Below, one piece after another: positions 45,222 through 56,447 of a DNA stretch of 64,000 nt (position 1 is the first letter of the stretch; each line of letters starts with the position of its first letter). A program made the translations under genes and the position numbers. The DNA is taken from positions 11,087,958 through 11,151,957 of the forward strand of contig CM068545.1 of assembly GCA_035048495.1 (NCBI GenBank), read 5' to 3'. Below the pieces are notes generated by a model. The model searched no databases. It had not been told where the DNA came from and worked only from the letters and a program-made list of their open reading frames with translations. The DNA is from Euptelea pleiosperma (lineage: Eukaryota > Streptophyta > Magnoliopsida > Ranunculales > Eupteleaceae).

Positions 45222-46396
45222 GTGTAACTCTAGATGGACTCAATTATATATATACCCAAAAATATATACTTGAATCCAACAACTAGAATCAGTCATAAAT
45301 ATTATTATTAACACTACTATATATACAAGTACTGAAAAAATATGCTTAAATCTAACAACTAGCTAGATAGAATAAGTTTTAGAGATAATACTAAATAAGA
45401 CTGATCGATTAATTATTGTAACTGAACATATATTTCAATCATGTATTTAGATGAAAAATGAATTTCAGACTTATAGTAGAAAAAATTATACAGATTTAGT
45501 AGAAGATATATACATTAATTTCTCAGTAAAATAGCTAATTGTCTGTAATAATATAAAAAAAACTAAAGAAAATAATTAGCTAGAGCCAAAAAATGCACAT
45601 TCATTAGCTTAGAGAAAAAAGAAATGATGGCAAACGATCGATATATACACCTTTAAAATTCTCTTTGAAGAGTTCAATCCACTCAACTCTACATTCTGCC
45701 AGCTCTTTCATTGTGTATTTAACTTTTGATTTCATAAGGTTGGCCTAATTATCTAGAAAAATAGGTAGAGATAATTAATAAATTAATTTTACTTATTAAG
45801 ACGTACACATGCATCAAGAACACGTAAAAGAATAAATGGCTCACCGAATATTTAATTGTTTATTTATAATCGGTAATGAAGTCTCACATGTACCTCATAA
45901 CAAAAAATCTACAAGATTTCATATCTTGTTGTTTTGGGCACTACGTACAAGCATATAATTCGTTAATTAACCAAAAAAATTAACTTCCGACCAATAAAAA
46001 ATTACAAGTACTGGTACATAAATTTTAATTACCGCAACTGCCCTCCATGTTGGTTCTTTCTTCCTCAATGAGTGGCCCAAAATGTCTTTTTTGAATACTT
46101 TGAAAGCACTACAAGAAAGTAATTGAAACAATTCAATTATTTTTACTGCATGTATAAATATTGCTTAATTTACTAAGTTTAGATTAACTTACCGTTTGAT
46201 ACTGCCTTTCAAATTTTGGTTAATTGAATTATTTAATGAGTCAAAGTAATAGATTATCATCGACAATATGTCGATGACAAGCAATATCCAATGTTCCCTA
46301 TATATAAACAACAATCAAGTTATTAGTAAGACATTCAATAAATTATTAATTAATTATCAAATTCAATGACAATCGAAAATACCACATTACCTAATG

Positions 46397-46960
46397 TAGA
46401 TCACCCCTACAAAAAATCAGCGCATTCTGAAATTTCTAACATCATCAAATGAGGGTATAGACAAACTATAATTCTTCAACCTGTAAACCAATCTATGAAT
46501 ATCAGAATGATTTAAATTTTTTTGAGGGTAATCTCCTCACCATATAGATCACCCCTACAAAAACTCAGCGCATTTTGAAATTTCTAACACCATCAAATGT
46601 GGGTTTCAAGTTAACGGTAAAAAATAGATAGACCATAATTCTTTAACCTGTAAACCAGTCTATGATTATCAGAATGATTTGAATTTTTCTGAGGGTAATC
46701 TCCTACCATATAGATCACCCCTACAAAAATTAGCGCATTTTGAAATTTCTAACACCATCAAATGTAGGTTTCAAGTTAACGGTAAAAAACTAGACAGACC
46801 ATAATTCTTTAACCTGTAAACCATGCTATGAATATCATAATGATTTGAATTTTTTTGAGGGTGATCTCTTTACCATATAGATCACCCCTGCAAAAAATCA
46901 TTGCATTTTAAAATTTCTAACACCATCAAATATGGGTTTCAAGTTAATGGTAAAAAACAA
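46397..46960 (+). repeat. Tandem array of about 166-bp units derived from a MITE interior
   Basis: TAGATCACCCCTACAAAAA recurs with small changes at 46,397, 46,545, 46,711 and 46,878. The later spacings are 166 and 167 bp; the first unit is shorter (148). Each unit contains GCATTTTGAAATTTCTAACA, TAATTCTTTAACCTGTAAAC and AGAATGATTTGAATTTTT. All three motifs align with the interior of the MITE at 41,213-41,589, so the array grew from that element family. Confidence 0.8.
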
Positions 46961-47419
46961 AAATGACCCTAACTCGTTAGAAATAGATTGAAGCATGTGC
47001 AGCCCAAAAACTATGGTAAGTGATAGCAATGCAACTCATTTACACTTACAAGAAGAGAGAGAGACACTCACTTGGGCTAGGGCGAGCAAGCTAGGGTTTA
47101 TATGGTGCGAAAGCGATGGCGACAACGACGGCAACGGCAGCAAGTGGAAGACGGAGGGGTGTGGCAATGGATGTGCTTGGAGAGGGAGATAAACAGTTTT
47201 CGCGCGCAAGAGAAAAGGGGGAAAAAATCGCACGGGAATATATATAAAGGAAATTGCGTTGGTTTTTGTAAAAACTGACGCTATATATTAAATGTTTTCG
47301 TAGGTTTTTCTAAAAACCGACGCTATATTTTTTCGAAAATATCGCGTCTGTTTTTGAAAAAACCGACGCGATCGCATTCAAACGAGCCGACACCAATATC
47401 AATTCATCTAGTAGTGATA

Positions 47420-48640
47420 GCAATTGGCACCCAATGTCCCCTATAAATAAGGGTCCCCTCGTCTCTCTGTTCGCAGGATTTGACAACGAAAACATACTCT
47501 CTCTCACCAATCCGCTCTTGACATAGAATCTCCGACTAACTAGTTCACTATATATAGTTCGATCTCTACAGAGATCCTTAGGTAGAACATAGAGGTGTTT
47601 GCTTGTAAACCTTAAGAGAAGTCAGACCTCAAATTATTAGTGACAAGCTAACTTAATTCTCGAATAGAGTGATGGTAAGTAACACAAGGAGTCAGACTGA
47701 TCATAATCTGCTTGCCCTCCTTCCAAGGCAATCTACCCACTGAGAGACCTCCATGTTGGTAGGAAGTATTGAACATTATCTGGCTGAGATGCTGAGATGC
47801 TGCAAGAGGAGATGAAGAGGATGGAAGAGTTGGCCTAGAAATAAATACGAGTCTAAATAAATGGAAACTCATCATGTTGGCCACCCAAATAGATCATCAT
47901 GGCGACCCATAGACTATTAGAGGCAGATCTTTTGAGAAATTAGTCTACTCGGTCCATCCACGCTCAAAGAGATGAACTGATTCGAGGCAAACCAAGGCAA
48001 CAAAAGCCAATAACTTCAAAAGAATTTCAGGACAAACAACAATGAAGGGTTCTCAGAATCTGAGCTACCTCCTTCGACTTTGCCCTAGCTCCCCTCCTGG
48101 AGAATCCTCAACTTGAGACTAAGGGGTAGTAGTGTGAAGGTAGAGAAATGAGCTAGAAAAGAGAAGTTAAAAATACGAGCCATCACTAGAAAAGGGACGG
48201 AAGAGTTGACTATCCTTTTATCGAAACCAAATGGCCACCCGAAAAATGATAATTGGTCATTCTAAAGGACATGCACATCACATCCTTCACGTGAACATTC
48301 TCGAAATTGACTTACCACCAAACTTGAAAATTCCTATGTTCGTCATGTTCGAGGACAATGTCAATTCCTTGGAATACCTCATCCAATATCAATCGATAAT
48401 AGCACGCGATGATGTCATTTTATATCGAATAATGTTCCCAAGCAAAAGAGCATCACAAAGTAACAATTTTGAGGTCACAACAAAAAATTATGATTCTTCT
48501 CATCTTATGTGTATCCTACATAGGGTCTCCTTTACCCACATAGAGGGTCTTACGAGGGTTTTTAAGTTTTTCACTCTAGGAAACTCATTCATATCTTGCT
48601 TAATTGCTTCTCAACATTATATATGAATACATGCTTTAAT
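47420..48640 (+). pseudogene. Ty3/gypsy-like leader and gag remnant
   Basis: After the CACTA element comes CCCCTATAAATAAGGGTCCC, which looks like an LTR promoter, then a decayed leader. A frame around 47,780-47,835 reads AEMLQEEMKRMEELA, a gag-like helix, and ends in a stop. The 131-residue frame at 48,231-48,626 contains LPPNLKIPMF and NSLEYLIQYQ, resembling the gag start of plant gypsy elements, then loses similarity. No protease, RT or integrase follows. The family assignment rests on short motifs only. Confidence 0.45.
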
Positions 48641-50382
48641 AAATAAAATGGTCACAATAATGACAATAGCCACACATGAGATTTATAATATATAACATTT
48701 ATCAACATCATAATCATGTACGCAAATTAATAACACAATGACAGATTTACATGCCAACTATTAATACATGCTCATAAATCTAAGATAAAGTATTGAAAGA
48801 ATCGCGGGAAGGGTATACTTTAAATCTTTAATAATGCTCCAAAAGTCTTCACAAAATCTAAGAATGAACAATGAAAGAGATGAGAGAAAAGTGAGGTGAG
48901 TGTATTCTTCAATATGAGAGGAAGTTAAGTTTTAGTTTAGGAGTCTCTAAAGTTTATCTAAAATAGATTGCGAGTAAATTCCGGGTTTAGATTTTTATTT
49001 AAATTTTTGGGAGGTCAAATCTCAATCATTGATTCTAGGGTTAATGGAGGGCTAAGATTAATTAAGATTTTGATTCATAATTTAGTTTTAGATTTTGATT
49101 GAGAAATTCTCTCAATCTCTAATGAAAATAAGCAATCACTTAAAGATTTTTTATTTGAATTAAATCTCTAATGAGTATCTTATTTCATCTCAATTTAAAA
49201 ATAAATTTTATCATTTTATGATGGTATACTTTATAACACATTAAAAGAAATATTTTGAGTTGGATATAGACTTGAAATGGGCTTAGAGTCCATAGCTATC
49301 AACTATGCTTTGATTAACTAGGGTTATGCTTGGATCCAAAAAGTCTCTAAATTAGCCGTAAAAGTCCACAAAACAATTATAATCTATATAACCTATAATC
49401 AAATATATAAATAAATAATAAAATAATAAAAATAAGAAATAAAAAATTTCTCATATTGGTTAAGAAATATTTAATTGATACTAATTTCTTTAATTAATTT
49501 TTTTTATGAATCTTTAATTAAAGTATACCAAAAGATATATTAATTATGAGTCAATTAATTAATTAATAATTATTTATGCACAATTAATGTAATTTACAAA
49601 GTCATCATCCATTTATCTCAATTACTCACATGTGTCTAATTAATATAAGTGTCTCGTTAATATAAATAAACTATAATAATACTTTTGAATGAAAGTTCAG
49701 GTATTACATGAGCACCAATATACTACTTTTATGTATTGAAGTACAACTATAACTCCTTACTTTTATCTTGAGAAAAATGCGATTTTTTGGGTTAGCCCAA
49801 TCATTAATGTATAATTCAAAAATTACTCACAAATTATTCAAAAGAACTAAGAGAAATTTTTAAAAGCTATTAATTTTTTATTTTTGTTTTTGTTTTTTGG
49901 CCAGATTTTTTAATGTCCAACTCGATTTGTACTTGAACTTTTTTGGTACCGTAATTTTGCTGTACACAAATTTAATAACTAGGTCCCTCCTTGTCCTATA
50001 TATAAAAGTTATTACAAAAGTGTCATTATCTCTAGTAAATGAATAAGAAATGAGAAAAATGGTAACCTAAGAGTACCCCACGTACCGAATGCTAAAATAT
50101 GCTTGGAAATGCATCAATGAACCATTAATTGATGGACCGGATCTATATTTTACCAATATATTACAAATAAGAAAAGCTACAAATACTAGTCCAATCTTGA
50201 ACTGCTAATGGCTTGAAAGCCCATCATCCTACCCAGTCCATTGGCAGACCTATTAGTTAGTGAAGACTGACATTGGAGTGTGGTAACATGGCTCTATAGA
50301 GTTTTTATATTTGTGGTGTTTCCACCAGATTCTTTTAAATAAAGCACTTACCAACTCAAAAAGTAGGCAATTTCAAAATAAC
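48641..50382. other. AT-rich spacer
   Basis: About 1.7 kb of very AT-rich sequence with short direct TTAATTAA-type runs (about 49,380-49,680). No frame with a recognisable domain and no inverted-repeat ends were found. Confidence 0.5.
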
Positions 50383-50395
50383 AGCCTGGATCCAT

Positions 50396-50627
50396 ATCTT
50401 TTTTTTTTTTTTTTTTTTTTTTTTGGTAGTTACCATCGTGGGAGGGCCCCACGGGGGCCACGGATGAAGTCAGGTGAGACCTGGACCCGGTCAAGCCGGT
50501 AAAGGGGATTTCTACTCCTGGCACACTGCTCAAAGGAGGAAACCTGCCTGTGTGGGTTTTGACCCCACGACCTCCATCCCGAAAGAGGTGGATACACACC
50601 AACCATTTGAGCTGCCATGTTGGGTGT
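50396..50627 (-). mobile_element. tRNA-derived SINE
   Basis: On the minus strand a non-coding body begins close to GCAGCTCAAATGGTTGG (box A-like) and carries GGGTCAAAACCC (box B-like, 50,554-50,565). It ends in an A run seen as 26 T's at 50,399-50,424. Both sides carry the 13-bp target duplication AGCCTGGATCCAT (50,383-50,395 and 50,628-50,640), continuing imperfectly. Body, A tail and duplication fit a SINE mobilised by LINE enzymes. Confidence 0.82.
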
Positions 50628-50869
50628 AGCCTGGATCCATGTCAAATGCACCTATTCAAATGGATAATAGCCAACTTTATGGTTTGGACTTTGATGCAAT
50701 ATTCACATTTGATTTCATGACCTCAATGGTTTTTTATAAAAATTAAATTTCTAAAACCATATTTTCTTTTTCTTTCTTAGAAACAATTTTTTTGTTGGTG
50801 ATTGTGTCATCCTCTTTCAGGAATAGTCCATTGGAATAATCAATTCCTTTATTACAAAAAGCACTTGCA

Positions 50870-51075
50870 TTGTTACACCTCCCTGTAACACCATAAGCTT
50901 TTAGAGTATAAGATGGTTCTTTAATATGGTATCTGAGTCTTAAGGCCTAGGAAGTCGCGGGTTCAAGTCTCCAGCAGATTATATTCCCGCTAAGGGGGCA
51001 TGTTAAAGGGAGGGTATGTTCCCGCGCACATGCTGTGTTGACCTGATCGACAACCCGTTGGTATACATAGTTGTT
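50870..51075 (+). repeat. tRNA-like repeat fragment, possibly another SINE
   Basis: Contains GGTATCTGAGTCTTAAGGCC and, 12 bases later, GCGGGTTCAAGTCTCC, which fits a tRNA box B. No target duplication or A tail was found, so it may be an old SINE or part of another retroelement. Confidence 0.4.
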
Positions 51076-51978
51076 TTCCCTTTTCCCGACAAGTCGATCT
51101 TTTGGGGTAATGGTTGTTTAACAAAAATCAAACCATGAAAACGACTAAAATCCAACACTTAAATTAAGATTACTAATCAGGCTAATTTTTAGTCTGTAGA
51201 TCCAGCTAGGGCTGGGCCAAACATCCACACCGTCAGCGATCTCTAAGAGTGTGCCAAATGTCTCATACTGTGGTCCGGATATTACAATCTCGATGAGAAT
51301 CCAAATGTAAAGCAAGGAAAGGAAATGAAATGCAATTGATATCACTTGGTTATCAGATTTCTGTCAAATTTCCATGGAATTTAAATTTGGAGAGCCGTCG
51401 ACCTTCTTGACTCATGACTTGAATTTTTTTTACAATCCGCGTGATTCTTTTTTGGCTAGGTTTCCAATGACATAATTATTTTTGATAAGCATACCAATCA
51501 ACATAATTGAGGGGTTGTTTAAAAAAAAACAGTATAATTGAGGGGCTATTTCAATTCTTTGCGAGCTACCACATTAAACGTCTCCAACTACGAACAAGTA
51601 AAATGCCAGAAAATTTAAACGTGCTGGAAATCATCCAATGATCGATAAATGGAAAAATCCAACGACTGGAAATCATCCCATGAAAAATGTTCCAATCAAA
51701 AGGCTAGAGATTATAAATCAGGCTGATTGTTGGCATGTAGGTTCAACAGTCATAGGCCAATGACTAATGGGTCAGTCGTCCCAAAGAGTGTGCCAGGTGG
51801 TGCATTTTTATGTGTTCCACAAAATTCTCCACGGAAAAAATTGGTTCGCTAAAAAATGGTCTATGCATTAGGAGTTTCCTCGGCATATCCCGTGTGGAAA
51901 GTTTAGCCCAATCATACCTCACCAGAAAAAAAAAAAATTGCTGGGGACCGAAGTGCTCACGGTTCCACATTAAAAATT
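51076..51978. other. Spacer with two half hairpin cores
   Basis: Right halves of the common core lie at about 51,140-51,270 (TTACTAATCAGGCTAATTTT) and 51,640-51,800 (TATAAATCAGGCTGATTGTT). No gene or complete element was recognised. Confidence 0.45.
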
Positions 51979-52108
51979 GAGAAAATTTTTGCTCCTTGGA
52001 TTTTTGGTCCATGGTGTCCTTAGACTTATCGTTAAGTGCCACCTGTCCTGTTAACTATAAGTCCAAGGACACCATGGTTCAAAATGTCCAAGGAGCAAAA
52101 ATTTTCTC
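51979..52108. mobile_element. 130-bp hairpin MITE with 9-bp duplication
   Basis: Ends GAGAAAATTTTTGCTCCTTG and its inverse, continuing through CATGGTGTCC, form an almost complete hairpin with a short loop. The 9-bp sequence TTAAAAATT flanks both sides, as in Mutator-type MITEs. Confidence 0.8.
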
Positions 52109-52239
52109 TTAAAAATTCATGCACAAATAAACATAAATTATTCACGTGAGACTGCTGAATTGGCAACGTTGACCCTCGCGTGCAAAAGAAAACCAGCTCG
52201 CTTCTCCTGAATTGTAGGCGGTCATATAAGTTTTACTCG

Positions 52240-52652
52240 AGTAAAACTTGTGTCACAAGATGTTGTGACGGAACACGGTCACAGCACTCAATGCGAGACA
52301 CGTGGCACACGATCAGAGGTCTTTGACCTTATGGATGTTTGACCAGTCCCTCGGTGGAGATACAAACCAAAAATCAGCCTGATTAGTGATCTAAAACCTT
52401 TGGATGTTTGCACCCAAATAACGCTCAATAACGCTCAAATTCCTACCGTTAAAATCAACCCGTGAAAATAACTTCAATAGAATCAGTTAGAAATCACTAA
52501 TCAAGCTGATTTTTTGTGTACCGGTCCACCGAGGGACTGCCCAAACATCCATACAGTCATCGTCCTCTAATAATATACCACGTGGCTCATATTGAGTGCT
52601 GTGACCGTGTTCAGTCACAACATCGTGTGACACAAGTTTTACTCGTTTTACT
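52240..52652. mobile_element. Hairpin-core MITE with GAGTAAAAC ends
   Basis: Outer arms GAGTAAAACTTGTGTCACA and TGTTGTGAC...ACACGGTCACAGCACTCAAT with their inverses enclose GACACGTGGCAC and the common core (AAATCAGCCTGATTAGTGAT and inverse). It abuts the left fragment of the NLR relic. Confidence 0.7.
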
Positions 52653-52705
52653 CGACTCTTTCTCAACCCACTCTGGCAAAGCTGTCAGATTACAACAGCT
52701 GCGGA
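52653..52705 (-). pseudogene. NLR leucine-rich repeat relic, downstream fragment
   Basis: On the minus strand the short piece reads NLTALPEWVEK, a typical C-terminal LRR turn of NLR resistance proteins. It is the continuation of the relic at 54,606-55,200, cut off by the hAT element between them. Confidence 0.5.
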
Positions 52706-54597
52706 CAGGGCCGGCTCTACCATAATGCCATTAAGGCGGTTGCTTACGGCCCCTTGGTGAGAGGAGGCTCCCAACCCAGGACCCACTAACCACATGTATT
52801 TTTAGCCCACCCCGTATAGGATGTACAAACCCATTGATTATCTATAGCTATAGATTTTAGTACATTTTAGGACATGACTTGCCGTTGAATTCAAGCTTGT
52901 TTTTTGGGTAGTAAATCAAATGGCTTGAAATCATTAATCAAGTTAATTTTTAGTGTGTTTATCCACCAATAGGTGGGCTGAACATCCACACAGACGTTGG
53001 GCCCAAAAATTAATCTATGTAAGGCCATGAGAATTCTTTGCATTGATCGCAACGGGAGTCGTCTACATCTAAATTTTTTTCATAGTTTTTTATTATCAAG
53101 AATAATTTTTATTTAAATATTTTCTATTATATAGGGAGCTAAAATTTTAATTAATACTGTTAGAAGATATATATCATATATAATAAGATGTGTGAGATAC
53201 ACCATATCATTATTGGTTTATCTTATCATAAGATTAGGATAATATATTAAGATTAGATTTGATTGAGAGATTATAGGATCTCAATTCTATTGGACTCTTG
53301 TAATGCTCTATATAAGAGTTTTGAGTAGGTCTATATAATTAATCAAGTTATTCAATAAATTCTAAACTTCTACATGGTATCAGAGCGGGTCATCCAACGA
53401 CCTGTGCTCTTCTGATCTTCACGTGGTCCATCACTCTTCCAACGGGCGGCAACTTTGCTGTCCGTCGGGCCTAATATTTTTATTTTTTTAATTTCACTCA
53501 CTGTTGTTGTCGTTGCCCGAAGCTTCCTCGCAAGATCTAATGGCATCCATCTCATACCATCCTCTATCTCCAGATCTGTGCCAAAATTAATCAAGTAATC
53601 AACATTGGAACTCATATCAGAGGACTTTAAGCATTGTTGTTGTTGATGCCTCCCTCACTAATGTAGTTAACGCCATCGCCATCAACGTCGTCACAGCTAT
53701 AAGCCATCTCCGGCACCCTGTTCTCGGTTTTTGAAAACCCAAACATCGATCTCGAGTGCCGTTTTCAATGATGTCTCTGTCGCCATGAGCGTCCATCTCC
53801 GACCACCTCCTTCATGGGTTTTGGAAACCCTCTTTCCGTGTCGATTCGGATGAAAATCAAATTTAAAAAAAAAAAAAAAAATTTGCTTGTGGACTTTTAC
53901 GGCCCAAGCTTGTGTGAGGTCTAAGAGAGGCCCACACCCTTCAATGCTTGTGGACTCATTGAGCCCAAGCCTATGAGGCAAATAGATGCCCACACATTTT
54001 TGGCCCAACAAGGCCCTTTATTTGGATTAAAATTCGACAAGTTCCGGTCTAGCTTAAAGCAAAGATTTTTCTGGGACAAGATCCCATGTGACCAATCATG
54101 GATCACCACTCTGGCTGACAACCATCTTCATTATTGGCAAACATGGACTTTAAAGCTAGATCAAAGCGATTCAATTATTACGGCAACTTAAAATGGCGAT
54201 AGCATCTTTCAACGGCACTCACTCTTCAATGTAGTAGATTTTGGCAAATTCACGATGATCGTCGGTCTCCGATCCCCATGAGTTTGATGGAGAATGTTAG
54301 AGGATATATATCATAATAAGTTATGTAAGATACACCATATCATTATTGGTTTATCTTATCATAAGATTATGATAATATATTAAGATTAGATTTGATTGAG
54401 AGATTATAGGATCTCAATTCTATTGGACTCTTGTAATGCTCTATATAAGAGCTTTGAGTAGGTCTATGTAATTAATCAAGTTATTCAATAAATCCTAAAC
54501 TTCTACAAATACCATATATATTAATATATTATATATAAAAAAAATGCCTTATAGAGAGTTTTCGCCTTAGGCCTCAACTTGTATCGAGAAGGCCATG
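52706..54597. mobile_element. hAT element carrying the hairpin core, split by a TRIM
   Basis: Starts CAGGGCCGGCTCTACC and ends GTATCGAGAAGGCCATG, the same family as 7,496-8,048 in inverted orientation. The flanking 8-mers GCTGCGGA and GCTATGGA match at six of eight positions, so the insertion is old. The hairpin core lies at about 52,780-52,990. It sits in an NLR relic. Confidence 0.7.
53158..54507 (+). mobile_element. TRIM-like LTR retrotransposon, complete
   Basis: Two LTRs (53,158-53,374 and 54,295-54,507, about 215 bp) both begin TGTTAGA and end CTTCTACA. The 5' LTR is followed at once by TGGTATCAGAGC, the plant initiator-tRNA primer site, and the 3' LTR is preceded by the purine tract GATGGAGAA. 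A perfect 5-bp duplication AATAC flanks the element. The 920-bp interior has no gag or pol, so it depends on other elements for movement. The LTRs differ by only a few changes, so insertion is fairly recent. Strand is set by the order of primer site and purine tract. Confidence 0.9.
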
Positions 54598-54605
54598 GCT
54601 ATGGA

Positions 54606-55200
54606 TTTCTAGATTTTGCAGTGTTGTGACATGTTGTCGAGCCGAGATGCCAACTCTGGAAAAGCTTAAATTATTCAAAGACTGCGAAGGGTGGTTAGGC
54701 GTTGCAATGCAAACTGTCTGGTAAAGAAGCCAGATTTGGGCAAGACATAATCATCAAGTGCTCAAGGGCTGTGAGGTGTTGCATTTCCATGGGCAAAGAT
54801 GTTAGATTATTACCGTTCTCAATGGATAAAGACCAAAGAGAGCTCAATCCATGTATCCCCTCAGGTAAAGAGATCAGATTATGGTACTCATTAATCTCCA
54901 AGGACTCCAAGGACGTAAGGTTAAGCAGTTCCTATACGTAGGCAAAGAGGTTAGCTCCTTACACCAACGAATGGTTAATGATTTTAGAGCTACCAGTTTT
55001 CCTAACTCGCACTACAGTAACTGAAGCTCGGGGTAGGAGCTAATCGTTAGAGATATGAGAAGAGAATTGTTTTCTAGCAACCCTTTTGTCAGAGACAACA
55101 ACGACTCGGGGACTACGTCAATAACAAGCGTGAAAAGTGAGGTTAGATATGCCGCTGACCTTAATATTTTAGCATTATATTGCTTCTTTCCCATCCATGC
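54606..55200 (-). pseudogene. NLR leucine-rich repeat relic, upstream fragment
   Basis: Minus-strand frames contain LRR sequence typical of CC-NBS-LRR resistance proteins: ISLPEGIHGLSSLWSLSI, LTSLPMEMQHLTALEHL and CPNLASLPDSL within 54,695-54,910, and LLISLTISSYPELQLL near 55,020. Stops and frame changes separate these pieces, for example after LPDSLHCNA, where the next repeat (LQRLTTLRSL) continues in another frame. NB-ARC and N-terminal parts are absent. It is a decayed fragment of an immune receptor gene, interrupted at its 3' side by a hAT element. Confidence 0.7.
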
Positions 55201-55399
55201 AAAACCAGTCTTTCAACTCAACTCAGTTCTAGTTTGGGCAATTTGCTTTAGCATGTTGGTGTTGTTTTGTCAATCTGGGAGTTCTATTGTTTTGTATCTC
55301 AAAAGAATTGAAGGCTTGTAGCCAGGGCCAATCTGGATGCAAGTTGAGGCCTAAGGTGAATACTTCATATAAAGTCTTTTTTATAATTAATAATTAGTC

Positions 55400-56391
55400 T
55401 TGGGAGGCTCTAGATTGACCATAGGGGATGGTACTAGGATTAGATTCTGGAAGGACACATGGGTAGGGGACCTTTGTCTTAAGGAGACTTTTCCTAGGGT
55501 GTTCCATCTCTCAAAGAAAAAAGGGCAAACGGTGAATCATTTTTGGACTGGCTCTTCGACAGAAGTAAGCTGGGACCTAGATCTCAGAAGGAACCCTTTT
55601 GAGTGGGAGAAAGAACAAATTGACTTACTACTAAACTGCTTGAAATTTTACCTTGTCACTAATACGGCAGAGGATCACCTGGTCTGGACTCATACCAACT
55701 CAGGCACATTCTCGGTTCGATCATTTTATGCAATGTTGGCAGCTCCTTCATCACCATCCTCCTTCTCACCACACATACTATCGTCATCTCCTTCCCACCT
55801 TTTCACTTGTATTTGGAAGCCGATCGTTCCTTTGAAAATCTATTTTTTTGCATGGGTTGCTTCATTGAATAAGATTCTTACTGTTGAGAATTTAATCACA
55901 AGAAAATGGATTTTAGTGGACTATTGTGTTATGTGCAAGGCAAGCGGGGAGAACACTAACCACCTTCTTGTACACTGTGAATTTGCTAGACAGGTTTGGA
56001 TGTTCTTTCTAGGCCATAAGAACATGAGATGGGTGTTCCCGGAGACCATAGGGGCAGTCTTGGAGGGTTGGCCATAGATCCCTATGTCGGCAAAGGGTAA
56101 GGTGCTTTGGAGGATGCTACCACTAGCGATTATATGGGGGTTATGGATTGAAAGAAATAAGAGAACATTCCTTGGTAAGGAGAGTTCTTTTCAGGAGGTC
56201 ATTTTTAGCATCAAGGCGTTCCTTTTTGGTTGGGGTAGCAGCTCTCAAGAATTGAGAGGCTTGTTCTTCAGTGATTTGGTCTTTAGGATGGATGAGGTGT
56301 TATGCTGACTTGTTTTTTGTTTTTTTTAGACACTTCATATGTCCCCTTGAGATCTTCTCGATCTCCTTTTCTTAATACATGTTTGACTTAT

Positions 56392-56393
<2 letters not shown>
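55400..56393 (+). pseudogene. 5'-truncated L1-type LINE, C-terminal reverse transcriptase region
   Basis: The 225-residue frame begins with a segment common at the end of plant LINE ORF2 (GDGTRIRFWKDTWVGD) and ends with the zinc-binding reverse-transcriptase domain: FTCIWKPIVPLKIYFFAW, then CVMCKASGENTNHLLVHC with the CxxC...HxxxxC pattern. A stop (56,075-56,077) interrupts it, and the following frame continues with MLPLAIIWGLWIERNKRTF, normally part of the same protein. The tail GAGATCTTCTCGATCTCC and an AT repeat follow. It has lost the polymerase and endonuclease parts and cannot move. Confidence 0.82.

Positions 56394-56444
<51 letters not shown>
56394..56444. repeat. (TA)n microsatellite
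   Basis: About 25 uninterrupted TA units directly after the LINE tail, probably grown from the LINE 3' end. Confidence 0.85.

Positions 56445-56447
<3 letters not shown>

Larger units (their letters stand above)
39459..45241. mobile_element. GTCTAG-type MITE split by the inner CACTA
   Basis: The left arm GAGCTACATATATACCCATT and the right arm (GGGTG|TAACTCTAGATGGACTC) belong to the family at 3,274-3,650. Removing the inner CACTA and one GTG restores ATGTAAGAAATGGGTGTAAC, which matches the uninterrupted copy at about 3,619-3,637 except one base. Confidence 0.7.
39098..47416. mobile_element. Outer CACTA transposon with nested insertions
   Basis: Ends CACTACTAGA and its exact inverse, flanked by the 3-bp duplication ATA on both sides, the standard signature of CACTA/EnSpm elements. 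Subterminal regions carry repeated GCGTCGGTTTTT motifs in both orientations (39,120-39,340 and 47,258-47,370). After removing nested elements it would be about 2.5-2.8 kb. No transposase is seen, so it is non-autonomous. A short frame at 46,995-47,192 has no recognisable domain. Confidence 0.88.

Noticed and set aside
46995..47192. A 65-residue open frame in the outer CACTA
   Set aside because: No domain, low-complexity glycine/aspartate-rich end, and located next to subterminal repeats.
50554..50565. A possible tRNA gene around the box B-like motif
   Set aside because: No cloverleaf can be drawn around it; the A tail and target duplication show a SINE.
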